Numbered from the stretch's first letter, positions 26,458-35,410 are shown. The stretch is DNA of 64,000 nt from Vibrio tarriae (GCF_002216685.1 NZ_CP022353.1:1984001-2048000); one strand, 5' to 3'. Numbers and translations: made by a program. Notes: generated from the sequence alone by a model not told the origin.

Positions 26458-27735
26458 ATGGGTAAATTTAGATTTATTGCTTTAATCGTTGCTGTACTTT
26501 GTTTTTCGGTCGCTTTGCTTCTCCCTACCATGTATGAGCCAAATCAAGATAGTCACAGCGTTCCACTCAATCAAAGCGTTACTACATCGCAACCGCCATC
26601 ATCAGAGATGATAGTGCCCTCAGATACCAGTTTGACCCTGTTACCTCAACCTAAACGGATACACTACATGGTAAAAGTGGGAGACACGCTTAGTGATATC
26701 TTCGCTCAATTGGGTGTCCCTTATCGTATTTTGCAGCAAATTCTCTCGGTTGATCTTGACCATCTCCAGCTAGACATGATTCAGCCCGGAGAAGAACTTG
26801 AATTAGTGATGGATGACATGGGGCAATTGAGCCAGCTAATTTATCATATGAGTCTTGTAGAGAAGGCTATCTACACTAGAGAAAACGATGGTTCCTTCTC
26901 TTACGAACTCCAGGAAATTTCAGGGGAATGGCGTGAAATCTTATTTTCGGGAGAAATCAACGGAAGCTTTTCGGTTTCGGCCCATCGAGTGGGATTGACA
27001 TCAAGCCAAGTTGCAAATATCACGCAGGTGATGAAAGATAAGATTGATTTTTCTCGTTCCCTTAGAGCCGGTGACCGTTTCGATATATTAGTGAAACAGC
27101 AATATTTAGGTGAACACAACACCGGTAACAGTGAGATTAAGGCGATTTCTTTTAAGTTAGCGAAGGGTGAAGTCAGCGCATTTTTAGCCGAGGATGGACG
27201 GTTCTATGATAGAGCTGGCAACAGTTTGGAGCGAGCATTTAACCGCTATCCTGTCGATAAGGCATACCGCCGAGTCACCTCTGGATTTAATCCTAAGCGT
27301 AAGCATCCAGTAACGGGAAGAATAGCTCCACATAACGGAACGGATTTCGCGACACCAATTGGTGCGCCGGTTTATTCTACAGGGGATGGAAAAGTGATTG
27401 CGGTTCGTAAACACCCTTATGCCGGCAACTATTTAGTGATTGAACATAACAGCGTGTACAAAACGCGTTACTTACACTTGGATAAAATCTTGGTGAAAAA
27501 AGGTCAACGTGTAAAACGTGGGCAAAAAATCGCTCTTGCCGGGGCGACAGGCCGCTTAACCGGACCACATTTACACTTTGAAGTTTTAGTTCGCAATCGT
27601 CCTGTGGATGCAATGAAAGCCGATTTACCTATCGCGAAGTCGCTTCCTAGCATCCAGAAACCCGCATTTTTGGCACGAGTATCAGAGTTTGATAATTTGG
27701 TAGAAGTTAGTCAACGAGATATGATCATTAACTAA
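26458..27735 (+). CDS. shyB: ShyB-like M23 D,D-endopeptidase
   Basis: A 425-residue cell-wall hydrolase. An N-terminal signal anchor (about 5-24) is followed by a LysM-like/OapA region (about 66-120, KVGDTLSDIFAQLGVPYR), a central domain and a C-terminal M23 peptidase. The M23 ligands are intact: H292 and D296 (HNGTD), H340 (YLHLD) and H371/H373 (GPHLHFEV). Architecture and length match V. cholerae ShyB, a Zur-repressed endopeptidase that cuts peptidoglycan cross-links to allow growth in low zinc. The Zur-type operator just upstream supports this. It may be an additional copy rather than the native gene. Confidence 0.85.
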   Translation: MGKFRFIALIVAVLCFSVALLLPTMYEPNQDSHSVPLNQSVTTSQPPSSEMIVPSDTSLTLLPQPKRIHYMVKVGDTLSDIFAQLGVPYRILQQILSVDLDHLQLDMIQPGEELELVMDDMGQLSQLIYHMSLVEKAIYTRENDGSFSYELQEISGEWREILFSGEINGSFSVSAHRVGLTSSQVANITQVMKDKIDFSRSLRAGDRFDILVKQQYLGEHNTGNSEIKAISFKLAKGEVSAFLAEDGRFYDRAGNSLERAFNRYPVDKAYRRVTSGFNPKRKHPVTGRIAPHNGTDFATPIGAPVYSTGDGKVIAVRKHPYAGNYLVIEHNSVYKTRYLHLDKILVKKGQRVKRGQKIALAGATGRLTGPHLHFEVLVRNRPVDAMKADLPIAKSLPSIQKPAFLARVSEFDNLVEVSQRDMIIN

Positions 27736-28159
27736 AATTTGATTTGGCAAATTTTTGCTATACCAGCAATTATTTGTTAAGACAGAGTGCTCAATGGGTC
27801 GTAACTCGGAATTGTCCAGAACCTTCATGGTTGGCACTTCGTAACTCAGAAGTGCCCCATTATCAGCCAGAGTAAATACTCATTCACATGCTGATCATAT
27901 GTGCTTGCCCTACTAAAAGTAATCCTTTTACATCCATCTAGCTAAAACGTGTCTATCAAGTCGGCGGCAATTCAATTAGTTTACGTCTGTGCCTGCGCTT
28001 TCAAGGATATCTCGACCTCAGGCAACTCGTTGTGATCCATGGAAGGTCAAATTGATCACCTTTGAGTTATGTTATGCCCTCGTAAGCTAATAGTATCTTT
28101 AGGATAGGTCAGTCTCATCTCGCGATTTATTTTTGACAGAATGTTTTAAGGGCTATTCG
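27736..28159. other. Intergenic region holding repeat copy A
   Basis: About 420 bp without a gene between the ShyB-like gene and the convergent GntR gene. It holds the structured repeat at 27819-27923. I see nothing else definite. Confidence 0.5.
27819..27923 (+). repeat. Structured direct repeat, copy A
   Basis: About 105 bp, roughly 70-75% identical by eye to 33630-33734. It contains a hairpin GGCACTTC-GTAACTCA-GAAGTGCC, the shared block GTAAATACTCATTCACA and a second small hairpin TACTAAAAGTA. The two copies bracket the GntR-PTS-GH4-glycerate kinase cassette. Confidence 0.75.
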
Positions 28160-28894
28160 TTATCTTGTTGCTTCTAAAGTAAACGTATAATGCTCTTGAT
28201 TATAATAGATATCGGAAGCTTCAAACACTTGGCCTGATTCTAGGCGCGCAATACTATGAGCGCACAGCACTGGCTCATCTCGTTTCAATCCCAATAGCAT
28301 GCGCACTTCTTCAGATGGTAACTCGGCTCGAATACGTTTTTGGCTACCGCCGACCTTTTGCCCTTTCTCTGCAAGATAGCTGTATTTAGAGCTATTTAAA
28401 TGACGCGATTCTAGATCGGCAAACATGGGTTCTGCGAGCATATAAGATGATTCAAATACAAAAGGGATCTCCCCCACCAAACGCAACCGTTTCATATACC
28501 AAACCAAACTACCAGGCTCTAAACCAAGCTCTTGGGCAATATGATTAGGCGCTTCAATCTTCTCAAGATGCAGCAGTTTGTTACTAATCGGTGAGTTAAG
28601 CGAGGTAGCAACTTCACTAGAGGTTAAGTGCCTATCTAGTGGCAGAGCCATCTTAAGCTCTTGGGTTGGCTGACAAATAAATGTGCCACGTCCACGCTGC
28701 CTTTCAACCACGCCCTGTCGAACCAAATAGTCGACTGCTTTACGTGCTGTCATTCGTGATACTTTGTATTGCTCAGCGAGTACCGTTTCCGATGGAATGG
28801 AATCTCCGGTATGTAAGATGCCTTGTTCAATCTGCTGCGTGAGAATGCGCTCAATTTGTAGATAGATAGGAACATGAGATTCTTTGTCTATCAT
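28160..28894 (-). CDS. GntR/HutC-family regulator of the PTS cassette
   Basis: A 244-residue regulator. The N-terminal GntR winged helix (about 8-75) reads PIYLQIERILTQQI ... SIPSETVLAEQYKVSRMTARKAVDYL, and the C-terminal UTRA ligand domain covers about 95-240. UTRA regulators often bind phosphorylated sugars. It is divergent from the PTS gene, with a perfect inverted-repeat operator in between, so it is probably the local repressor, released by the imported phospho-sugar. Confidence 0.9.
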   Translation of the reverse strand: MIDKESHVPIYLQIERILTQQIEQGILHTGDSIPSETVLAEQYKVSRMTARKAVDYLVRQGVVERQRGRGTFICQPTQELKMALPLDRHLTSSEVATSLNSPISNKLLHLEKIEAPNHIAQELGLEPGSLVWYMKRLRLVGEIPFVFESSYMLAEPMFADLESRHLNSSKYSYLAEKGQKVGGSQKRIRAELPSEEVRMLLGLKRDEPVLCAHSIARLESGQVFEASDIYYNQEHYTFTLEATR

Positions 28895-29025
28895 GCGTTC
28901 CCCCTTGTTTGAAGACGGCTTATCCTATCTCGCTGAACTTGAATACACAACTATACAACTGCTATTAATGAAAATGTTAATAACAGCTTAATCATTTAGT
29001 GATTATCGACACTTGAAAGATGGTT

Positions 29026-29041
29026 AGTGATTAACCTCACA
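29026..29041 (+). promoter_or_regulatory. Candidate CRP site upstream of the PTS gene
   Basis: AGTGA-TTAACC-TCACA is close to the CRP consensus TGTGA-N6-TCACA with one mismatch. It lies just upstream of the GntR operator, consistent with catabolite control of a PTS sugar operon. Confidence 0.55.
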
Positions 29042-29054
29042 TAAAAGGCATGGT

Positions 29055-29072
29055 TGTATAGACAACTATACA
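29055..29072 (+). promoter_or_regulatory. GntR-type operator
   Basis: TGTATAG-ACAA-CTATACA, a perfect 7-bp inverted repeat upstream of the PTS gene. A second related half (ACAACTATACAACT, about 28947-28960) lies nearer the gntR start, suggesting that the regulator also represses itself. Confidence 0.7.
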
Positions 29073-29127
29073 TAAAGGACATCTAATCAACACCATAATA
29101 AAAATGTTGATATGGAGATATCACACG

Positions 29128-30714
29128 ATGAAACACTTAGGTCCTAAGCTACAAGACCTAGGAAAAGCGTTGATGATGCCGATTTCGGTTATCGCCGCCG
29201 CAGGTATTTTCCTTGGTTTAGCCGCCGCCTTACAGAACCCAAACATCACTGGACAATCATTCAACCAACTTGAAGTTGTTCAATTGATATTGGGGTTTAT
29301 CCGTAAGGTTGCCGGCTCACTGTTCGGCAACCTTCCACTCTTCTTTGCTGTAGCCGCTGCTATCGGCTTAGCGAAACAAGAGAAACCAACCGCAGCATTT
29401 GCTGCAATTATTGGTTTTATCTCAATGCACGTAGGGGTGAACTACTCACTATTGGCTCAGGGATTAACACCACAAACCACATCTGTTGCTTATCTTGTCT
29501 CGCAAGGCATGGATAAGACGGCTGCGATGATGTTTGCCGCTGAATTTGGTAACACACTGGGTATCTTTTCTTACCACATGAGCGTTCTTGGTGGTGTGAT
29601 TGCAGGTCTCGTTACTGTCGCTCTGCATAACCGTTTCTACACCATTGTGTTACCAACGGCGATTAACTTCTTTGGTGGTCGCCGCTTTGTACCGATCATT
29701 ACCGTCGTTGTTCTACCTCTTGTTGGTGTTGCCATGTCGTTAATTTGGCCAACCATTGGTGCGGCAATTGCAAAAATTGGTGAGTTCATTGGTCAAGCAG
29801 GCAGTTTTGGTACTTTCTTATTTGCCTTTACTGAGCGCTTACTGATCCCGACAGGCTTACACCACATTCTAAATGAAACGGTACGCTTTACGCCTATCGG
29901 TGGTATTGCTAACGCAGACGGTGAAAGCGTAGTAGGTGCATTGAGCATCTTTAACTATGCCTTAACTCATCCAGGCAGTATTGACAATGAGATTGTTAAA
30001 GAAGCAACACGTTTCCTTGCACAAGGTAAGATCCCTGTGATGATGTTCGCTCTACCGGGTGCGGCGCTTGCGATGTACCACTGCGCACGTGATGAACACA
30101 AAACTCGTGTTAAAGCCCTAGTGATTGCAGGCGCTCTAGCTTCTTTTACAACAGGTATCACCGAGCCATTAGAGTTCAGCTTTATCTTTGTTAGCCCACT
30201 ACTGTTTGTTTTTCACGCCATCATGACGGGTTTGTCTTTCGCCCTGATGCATCTCTTTGGCGTGATGATAGGTAATGTGCAAGGTGGTGTGATTGACCTA
30301 TTTGTATTCGGTGTTCTTGGTGGTGCGCAAACTCAATGGTGGTTCGCAGTACTTGTAGGCGCTTGTTACTTCCCAATTTACTACTTCGTGTTCCGCATGG
30401 TGATCACGCGCTTCAATGTCGCGACACCAGGTCGTGAAAAAGAAGAAAGCAGCACGGAAGTAGTGGGTAATGCATCAGAACAAGCGACACGTATCATCGA
30501 AGGTCTAGGTGGTTCAAGCAACATCCAACTGGTTGATAACTGCTTCACTCGCCTACGCGTCAAAGTGAACGATATCAGCAAAGTTCAAGATGACTTTTTA
30601 AAAACAACCGGCGCATCAGGCGTTAAGCGAGCAAGCGATGTGGATGTGCAAGTTATCTACGGTCCACAAGTGGAAAGCATCGCTAACAATGTGAAAAAAG
30701 CGCTCGCAATTTAA
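29128..30714 (+). CDS. PTS EIICB permease, alpha-glucoside type
   Basis: A 528-residue sugar permease. The N-terminal EIIC membrane domain (about 1-420) has about ten helices and the glucose-family substrate motif GITEPLEFSFIF. The C-terminal EIIB domain has the phosphorylation Cys in DNCFTRLRV. There is no EIIA gene here, so phosphate would come from the cell's EIIA-Glc. It resembles AglA/MalX-type transporters for alpha-glucosides and would deliver a 6-phospho-alpha-glucoside to the next enzyme. The ATG at 29128 has GGAG upstream; the frame's earlier TTG start is not needed. Confidence 0.9.
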   Translation: MKHLGPKLQDLGKALMMPISVIAAAGIFLGLAAALQNPNITGQSFNQLEVVQLILGFIRKVAGSLFGNLPLFFAVAAAIGLAKQEKPTAAFAAIIGFISMHVGVNYSLLAQGLTPQTTSVAYLVSQGMDKTAAMMFAAEFGNTLGIFSYHMSVLGGVIAGLVTVALHNRFYTIVLPTAINFFGGRRFVPIITVVVLPLVGVAMSLIWPTIGAAIAKIGEFIGQAGSFGTFLFAFTERLLIPTGLHHILNETVRFTPIGGIANADGESVVGALSIFNYALTHPGSIDNEIVKEATRFLAQGKIPVMMFALPGAALAMYHCARDEHKTRVKALVIAGALASFTTGITEPLEFSFIFVSPLLFVFHAIMTGLSFALMHLFGVMIGNVQGGVIDLFVFGVLGGAQTQWWFAVLVGACYFPIYYFVFRMVITRFNVATPGREKEESSTEVVGNASEQATRIIEGLGGSSNIQLVDNCFTRLRVKVNDISKVQDDFLKTTGASGVKRASDVDVQVIYGPQVESIANNVKKALAI

Positions 30715-30779
30715 TCCATTTTAATTATCGCTCCTGATGGCAGGGGCCATTTCCCAGATTTGATTTAGGTAGAAGTAAG

Positions 30780-32105
30780 ATGAAAAAAGCATTCAATATT
30801 GTTCTTGTCGGTGGTGGTTCAACTTGGACTCCAGGTCTATTAAAAGCACTATGTAAACGTAAAGACACCTTCCCATTAAACCGTCTAGTCATGTTTGATG
30901 TAAACGCAGAACGTCAAGAAACGATTGGTGAATATGCGAAACTACTTTTCTCTGAGGATTACCCAGAGTTAGAGTTTGAATACACAACTGATGTGAACGT
31001 GGCGTATAAAGATGTTGACTTCGTACTTTGCCAAATGCGTACAGGCGGCTACGAAATGCGCGAGAAAGATGAAAAAATTCCACTATCAATGGGCATTATC
31101 GGTCAAGAAACGTGTGGTCCTGGTGGCTTTGCTTACGGTATGCGTTCGATTGGCGACATGATCCAAATGGTTGAAGATGTACGTGAGCGTTCACCACAGG
31201 CTTGGATCTTAAACTACACCAACCCAGCGGCTATCGTTGCAGATGCACTGAAAAAACGTTTCCCACATGATGATCGCATTCTAAACATCTGTGACCAACC
31301 AGTAAACTTGCTGCGCTCATACGGTCGCCTACTCAACGTTGATCCAAACGAATTTGATCCAGTGTACTTTGGCCTGAACCACTTTGGTTGGTTTACTCAC
31401 CTATACAATCAACAAGGTGAAGATCTTGCGCCTAAACTAAAAGCCTACATTGCAGAGAATGGCTTCATTCCTGTTGATGCAGAGCAACGCGATCAATCTT
31501 GGCTAGACACTTACGCAGCAGTTGCTGACATGCTACGTGATTTCCCAGATTATCTACCGAATACATACCTGCAGTACTACCTATACCCAGAGTATAAGCT
31601 ATCTAAACTGGATCCTGAATTTACTCGAGCAAACGAAGTAATGAATGGTCGTGAAAAGCGTGTATTTGAAGAGTGTCGTCAAGCTGTGCTTGATGGTACA
31701 ACCAAAAACTCTAGTGTGGTACATAACGATGCGCACGGCGATATGATCGTGGAAGTCGCAGAGTCAATCGCATTCAACCAAAAGCGTAAGTTCGTGGTGA
31801 TCCTTGAGAATAACGGTTTAGTAGCAAACCTAGACAACGATGTTATGGTTGAAGTGACTGCTGAGCTTGGCATCAACGGTCCTCGCCCATACGGTGTGGG
31901 TAAGATCCCTACATTCTACAAAGGTATGATTGAAAACCAATTCGCTTACGAGCGTCTAACGGTAGAAGCTTGGTTTGAAGGTTCTTACACCAAAGCACTA
32001 CAAGCTCTAACGCTAAACCGCACGGTTGGCGATGCGAAAAAAGCACGTAAAGTACTCGATGCGCTGATTGAAGCAAACAAAGGTTACTGGCCAGAACTTG
32101 CATAA
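30780..32105 (+). CDS. GH4 6-phospho-alpha-glucosidase
   Basis: A 441-residue NAD- and manganese-dependent glycosidase of family GH4. The NAD fold is VLVGGGSTWTPGLLKAL; metal/catalytic regions are LCQMRTGGYEMREKDEK, IGQETCGPGG, NICDQPV (Cys ligand) and GLNHFGW (His). Sequence character is that of AglB/MalH/GlvA, which split 6-phosphorylated alpha-glucosides into glucose 6-phosphate plus the aglycone. It follows the PTS gene by 65 bp and is followed by a strong terminator. Confidence 0.9.
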   Translation: MKKAFNIVLVGGGSTWTPGLLKALCKRKDTFPLNRLVMFDVNAERQETIGEYAKLLFSEDYPELEFEYTTDVNVAYKDVDFVLCQMRTGGYEMREKDEKIPLSMGIIGQETCGPGGFAYGMRSIGDMIQMVEDVRERSPQAWILNYTNPAAIVADALKKRFPHDDRILNICDQPVNLLRSYGRLLNVDPNEFDPVYFGLNHFGWFTHLYNQQGEDLAPKLKAYIAENGFIPVDAEQRDQSWLDTYAAVADMLRDFPDYLPNTYLQYYLYPEYKLSKLDPEFTRANEVMNGREKRVFEECRQAVLDGTTKNSSVVHNDAHGDMIVEVAESIAFNQKRKFVVILENNGLVANLDNDVMVEVTAELGINGPRPYGVGKIPTFYKGMIENQFAYERLTVEAWFEGSYTKALQALTLNRTVGDAKKARKVLDALIEANKGYWPELA

Positions 32106-32179
32106 GACAAACTGGTATTAGTAATTAGTTCCTCAATGTGCTCACTTCCCCCTTACGGTTAGCGCATTGACTCGCTCCG

Positions 32180-32212
32180 AATACCCAAACGTACTTTATT
32201 CGTTTGGGTATT
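32180..32212 (+). terminator. Terminator after the GH4 gene
   Basis: AATACCCAAACG-TACTTTATT-CGTTTGGGTATT followed by TTTATATA: a 12-pair stem and T-rich tail. Confidence 0.88.
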
Positions 32213-32321
32213 TTTATATACGGGGCAACGAGCATTCATTATGTCTGGTGACGTCATTTCAGGCTAAGTTTTAATTATTCTGAGTTCCGTCTTCGCAATA
32301 GGACGGACAAGGTGAACAACA

Positions 32322-33464
32322 ATGAAGATTGTTATTGCTCCTGATTCATTTAAAGAGTCCCTAACGGCCAAGCAAGTATGTGAAAGCATTGAGGCTGGTT
32401 TTGCTCAGGTGCTACCTGACGCTGAGTATGTTCATCTGCCACTGGCAGATGGCGGTGAAGGTACCGTAGAAGTGCTACTGCAAGGGCTTGAAGGCGAAGT
32501 ACGCCAATCACAAGTGATGGGGCCATTGGGTGAGTCTGTTATGGCTACTTGGGCGCTTTTGGACAATGGTCAAACGGCATTGATTGAGTTTGCCGCCGCA
32601 TCTGGTCTAGATTTGATCACTTCAGAAGATCGTAACCCTGCTATTGCCACCAGTTTTGGTACCGGTGAGCTGATTAAAGAGGCTTTAAATCTCGGTGTGA
32701 CTAAGGTTCTCTTAGGTTTAGGTGGCAGTGCAACCAATGATGCAGGAGCGGGTATTGCACAAGCTCTTGGAGCTAAACTGCTTGATAGTCTAGGAAATGA
32801 AGTTAATCGTGGTGGCGCAGCGCTAGCAGAAATCGCGACTATTGATTTATCCGACATCCACCCACGTAGCAAAGACGTTGAGTTTATCGTGGCGTGTGAT
32901 GTGGTAAACCCGCTAGTGGGTGAGAACGGAGCTAGTTATGTCTTCGGCCCGCAGAAAGGCGCTACGCTTGAGTTGGTTCAATCACTCGATAGCGCAATTT
33001 CTCATTTTGCCTCTGTGAGCGCTAGTCATACTCAGATTAATCAATCAGATTCCCAAGGTTTTGGTGCGGCTGGAGGTTCGCCGTTGGGATTATCTCTGGT
33101 GTTTGATATTCAAATCAAACGAGGCATTGAAATGGTATTGGATGTGTTAGAGGCAGACAAAGTACTAGAAGGAGCAGATCTTGTGATTACTGGTGAAGGT
33201 CAGATGGATAACCAAACTTTACAAGGTAAAACGCCTTTTGGTATTGCTAAGCTTGCACAAAGCAAAGGTATTCCAACCATTGGTATTGCAGGTTCCCTTG
33301 GTCATGAAATCGAAGACTTATACAGCACCATCACAAGCACATTCGGAACCGTTCGATCACCACAGTCTCTAGAACAAGTATTGAACGAGGCGAGTAACAA
33401 TCTGACTCGTACCGCTCGCAATATCGCCGCCACGCTTAAGCTTGGCGCTAAAATATTAGATTAA
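32322..33464 (+). CDS. Glycerate kinase (GarK/GlxK family)
   Basis: A 380-residue glycerate kinase of the GarK/GlxK type, which makes 2-phosphoglycerate from D-glycerate and ATP. It begins with the family motif IAPDSFKESLTA and contains LADGGEGTVE, GLGGSATNDAGAG, GAAGGSPLG and VITGEGQMD. It lies inside the repeat-flanked cassette, about 215 bp after the GH4 gene and behind a terminator, so it may have its own promoter. Its presence beside a 6-phospho-alpha-glucosidase suggests the sugar's aglycone is glycerate. Confidence 0.92.
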   Translation: MKIVIAPDSFKESLTAKQVCESIEAGFAQVLPDAEYVHLPLADGGEGTVEVLLQGLEGEVRQSQVMGPLGESVMATWALLDNGQTALIEFAAASGLDLITSEDRNPAIATSFGTGELIKEALNLGVTKVLLGLGGSATNDAGAGIAQALGAKLLDSLGNEVNRGGAALAEIATIDLSDIHPRSKDVEFIVACDVVNPLVGENGASYVFGPQKGATLELVQSLDSAISHFASVSASHTQINQSDSQGFGAAGGSPLGLSLVFDIQIKRGIEMVLDVLEADKVLEGADLVITGEGQMDNQTLQGKTPFGIAKLAQSKGIPTIGIAGSLGHEIEDLYSTITSTFGTVRSPQSLEQVLNEASNNLTRTARNIAATLKLGAKILD

Positions 33465-33495
33465 AGGGTTATGTCTTAATTCAAGATACAATTAT

Positions 33496-33523
33496 CCTGT
33501 GAGCGTTTTAAAGCGCTCACAGG
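33496..33523 (+). terminator. Hairpin after glycerate kinase
   Basis: CCTGTGAGCG-TTTTAAAG-CGCTCACAGG, a perfect ten-pair stem 30 bp after the stop. It has no clear T run, so termination is likely but not certain. Confidence 0.6.
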
Positions 33524-33629
33524 CAGTATTGATTCGTATCACTAATACTGTTCATCTCTGTCGATTATCCATACCTTTAGTTATTCATAATTTACTAATT
33601 TAGTAAAAGCGCTGAAATAATTACATCAA

Positions 33630-33734
33630 GAACTTTAACAGTTGGCACTTCTTAACTCAAAAGTGCCCCGTTGCTGTTTAGGGTAAATACTCATTCACAC
33701 TTTGTTAATACGATTTTGCCTTACTAAAAGTAAT
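33630..33734 (+). repeat. Structured direct repeat, copy B
   Basis: Partner of 27819-27923. It shares TTGGCACTTC, the hairpin arms GGCACTT/AAGTGCC, the block GTAAATACTCATTCACA and TTACTAAAAGTAAT. It marks the right side of the sugar cassette. Confidence 0.75.
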
Positions 33735-33816
33735 ATTTTTCTGTATATAGAAGTACTTTGATTAGATGATCAATAAAGAGCCAATGGTTTGTGATTAATG
33801 ATGATTCTTTAAATGG

Positions 33817-34854
33817 TTATCGAAACTTTTTCGCCGATCGCGCTTTCTCTTGAACGGAGTTCACCATCTTGGTAAACGCGCGATCTTTCGCTCTTCTCTC
33901 CGCCAATGTCGCACTGTTATGGGCTTCTTCGCGCAGTAGCTTTTTGTAGTTGTCTAATCGCCTAGAGGATAGCTCTCCGCTTTCTACTGCTTCTCTGACC
34001 GCACAACTTGGTTCATTCTCATGCAGGCAGTCACTAAAACGACATTGAGATGCGAGGGATTCAATATCGGCAAAGGTGAGTTGAATCCCTTCTTTGACAT
34101 CGCTCAGTTGTAATTCTCGCATTCCTGGCGTGTCCATTAACAGACCACCTCTGGGTAACCATTTAATCGCACGATGGGTAGTGGTATGGCGACCTTTGCT
34201 GTCTTGTTCACGAATATGGCCAGTTTCCATTTCATGGTGGCCAAGTAAGCTATTGACCAGTGTTGATTTCCCGACACCTGAGGAGCCGAGAAACGCAATG
34301 GTCTTGCCTTTCTGACAGTAATTTTCCAATACAGAAACGTCTTGGCTATCCAACGCGTTAACACAGTGAACGCTCAATAACGGGTCAAGCTTTTGTACTT
34401 GCTCACGAATATCATCAGGATCAGGGCATAAATCGGCTTTTGTCAGCACAATCACGGGCTGAGCGCCTGCTTCATTGGCCAAAGCCAAATAGCGCTCAAT
34501 GCGATTTAAGCTGAAATCTTCATTGAATGAACTGACGATAAATACACAATCAATGTTGGCTGCGATTAGCTGTCGCTTGAGAGTGCTGCCAGCCGCTTTG
34601 CGCTGGAATAAGGATTGTCTTTCGAGCACACGAAGTATTCGTTCGTGATCGAACACAACCCAATCGCCCACGCATACCGCTTCGAGTTTCGGCGGGAGAT
34701 TCAATCGCAACGTCCCGTTGTCACTCATCAAAACAACCTCAGATTTATGATGTTCGATGATTCGACCGAGCGAGCCGTTCTCTAACTCTTCTAAAGACAG
34801 TTGCTGCTGGAAAAAAGGTCGCATACCTAACTCTAGTAATGAAGGAGCGTTCAT
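33817..34854 (-). CDS. RsgA/YjeQ-like circularly permuted GTPase (paralog)
   Basis: A 345-residue GTPase of the RsgA family. It has an OB-fold N-terminus (about 30-80), then the permuted order TKAD (G4), GSSGVGKST (G1), a Thr-rich G2 (GRHTTTHR) and DTPG (G3). A C-terminal zinc finger follows (CRFSDC-x-H-x5-C). Family members help mature the 30S ribosome. The chromosomal rsgA is expected beside orn/psd elsewhere, so this is probably a second copy. It is the last gene of a three-gene operon with an acetyltransferase and a MerR-methyltransferase. The ATG at 34854 is preferred over GTG codons just upstream. Confidence 0.87.
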   Translation of the reverse strand: MNAPSLLELGMRPFFQQQLSLEELENGSLGRIIEHHKSEVVLMSDNGTLRLNLPPKLEAVCVGDWVVFDHERILRVLERQSLFQRKAAGSTLKRQLIAANIDCVFIVSSFNEDFSLNRIERYLALANEAGAQPVIVLTKADLCPDPDDIREQVQKLDPLLSVHCVNALDSQDVSVLENYCQKGKTIAFLGSSGVGKSTLVNSLLGHHEMETGHIREQDSKGRHTTTHRAIKWLPRGGLLMDTPGMRELQLSDVKEGIQLTFADIESLASQCRFSDCLHENEPSCAVREAVESGELSSRRLDNYKKLLREEAHNSATLAERRAKDRAFTKMVNSVQEKARSAKKFR

Positions 34855-34863
34855 ATTCACCAC

Positions 34864-35406
34864 CTACCAATAATAGGGATTGTCGAGGGCGGGTAAACAT
34901 GTTGGCTTACCCGCAACGCGAGGGATCACTCCACCGACTAAAGATTGTGCAATCCAACCATCAGGGTAGGACAAGTCTAGCGGAGCTTGGATCACATCCT
35001 GACTGATGGGTTCGAATCCTGTTTTTGAGTAAAAATTGATATCCCCGTAGGTAATGGCAACGGTGACGCCTTTTTCTTTCAGTGCCGCTAAGCCAAATTG
35101 GATTAACCCTTTGCCTACACCTTGCCCCTGACAATCTGTCGCAACGGCAACGGGGGATAAAAGGAAGATATTTTCACCATTCGGGAAGGTTAGGCGAGAG
35201 AAAAGGATGCTACCGACAATGCGTTCATGTTCATCTTGCGCAATAAATACATACAGATCGTCATCTTGGGTTGGTAACGTGAGAAAGTCTTCTACCAGTT
35301 TCGCAATTAACGCGCCTTCTTCTTTGCCTTCTGAATCCGAAAATGTGTCATTGAACAGTGTGATAATTTCTTGAGTTTGTTCTTGTTTGTACAATGCGTA
35401 TTTCAT
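34864..35406 (-). CDS. GNAT-family N-acetyltransferase
   Basis: A 180-residue acetyltransferase. The acetyl-CoA motif A is VAVATDCQGQGVGKGLIQFGL (about 95-115, given in part) with LSPVAV before it and a GITYGDINFYSKTGFEP-like motif B. It resembles the YhbS group. Substrate unknown. It starts 4 bp after the MerR-methyltransferase gene and ends 9 bp before the RsgA-like gene, so it belongs to that operon. Confidence 0.85.
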   Translation of the reverse strand: MKYALYKQEQTQEIITLFNDTFSDSEGKEEGALIAKLVEDFLTLPTQDDDLYVFIAQDEHERIVGSILFSRLTFPNGENIFLLSPVAVATDCQGQGVGKGLIQFGLAALKEKGVTVAITYGDINFYSKTGFEPISQDVIQAPLDLSYPDGWIAQSLVGGVIPRVAGKPTCLPALDNPYYW

Positions 35407-35410
35407 GCGT

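Larger units (their letters stand above)
33465..33816. other. Intergenic region holding a hairpin and repeat copy B
   Basis: About 350 bp without a gene. A hairpin (33496-33523) and the structured repeat (33630-33734) are the only recognisable structures. Confidence 0.5.
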
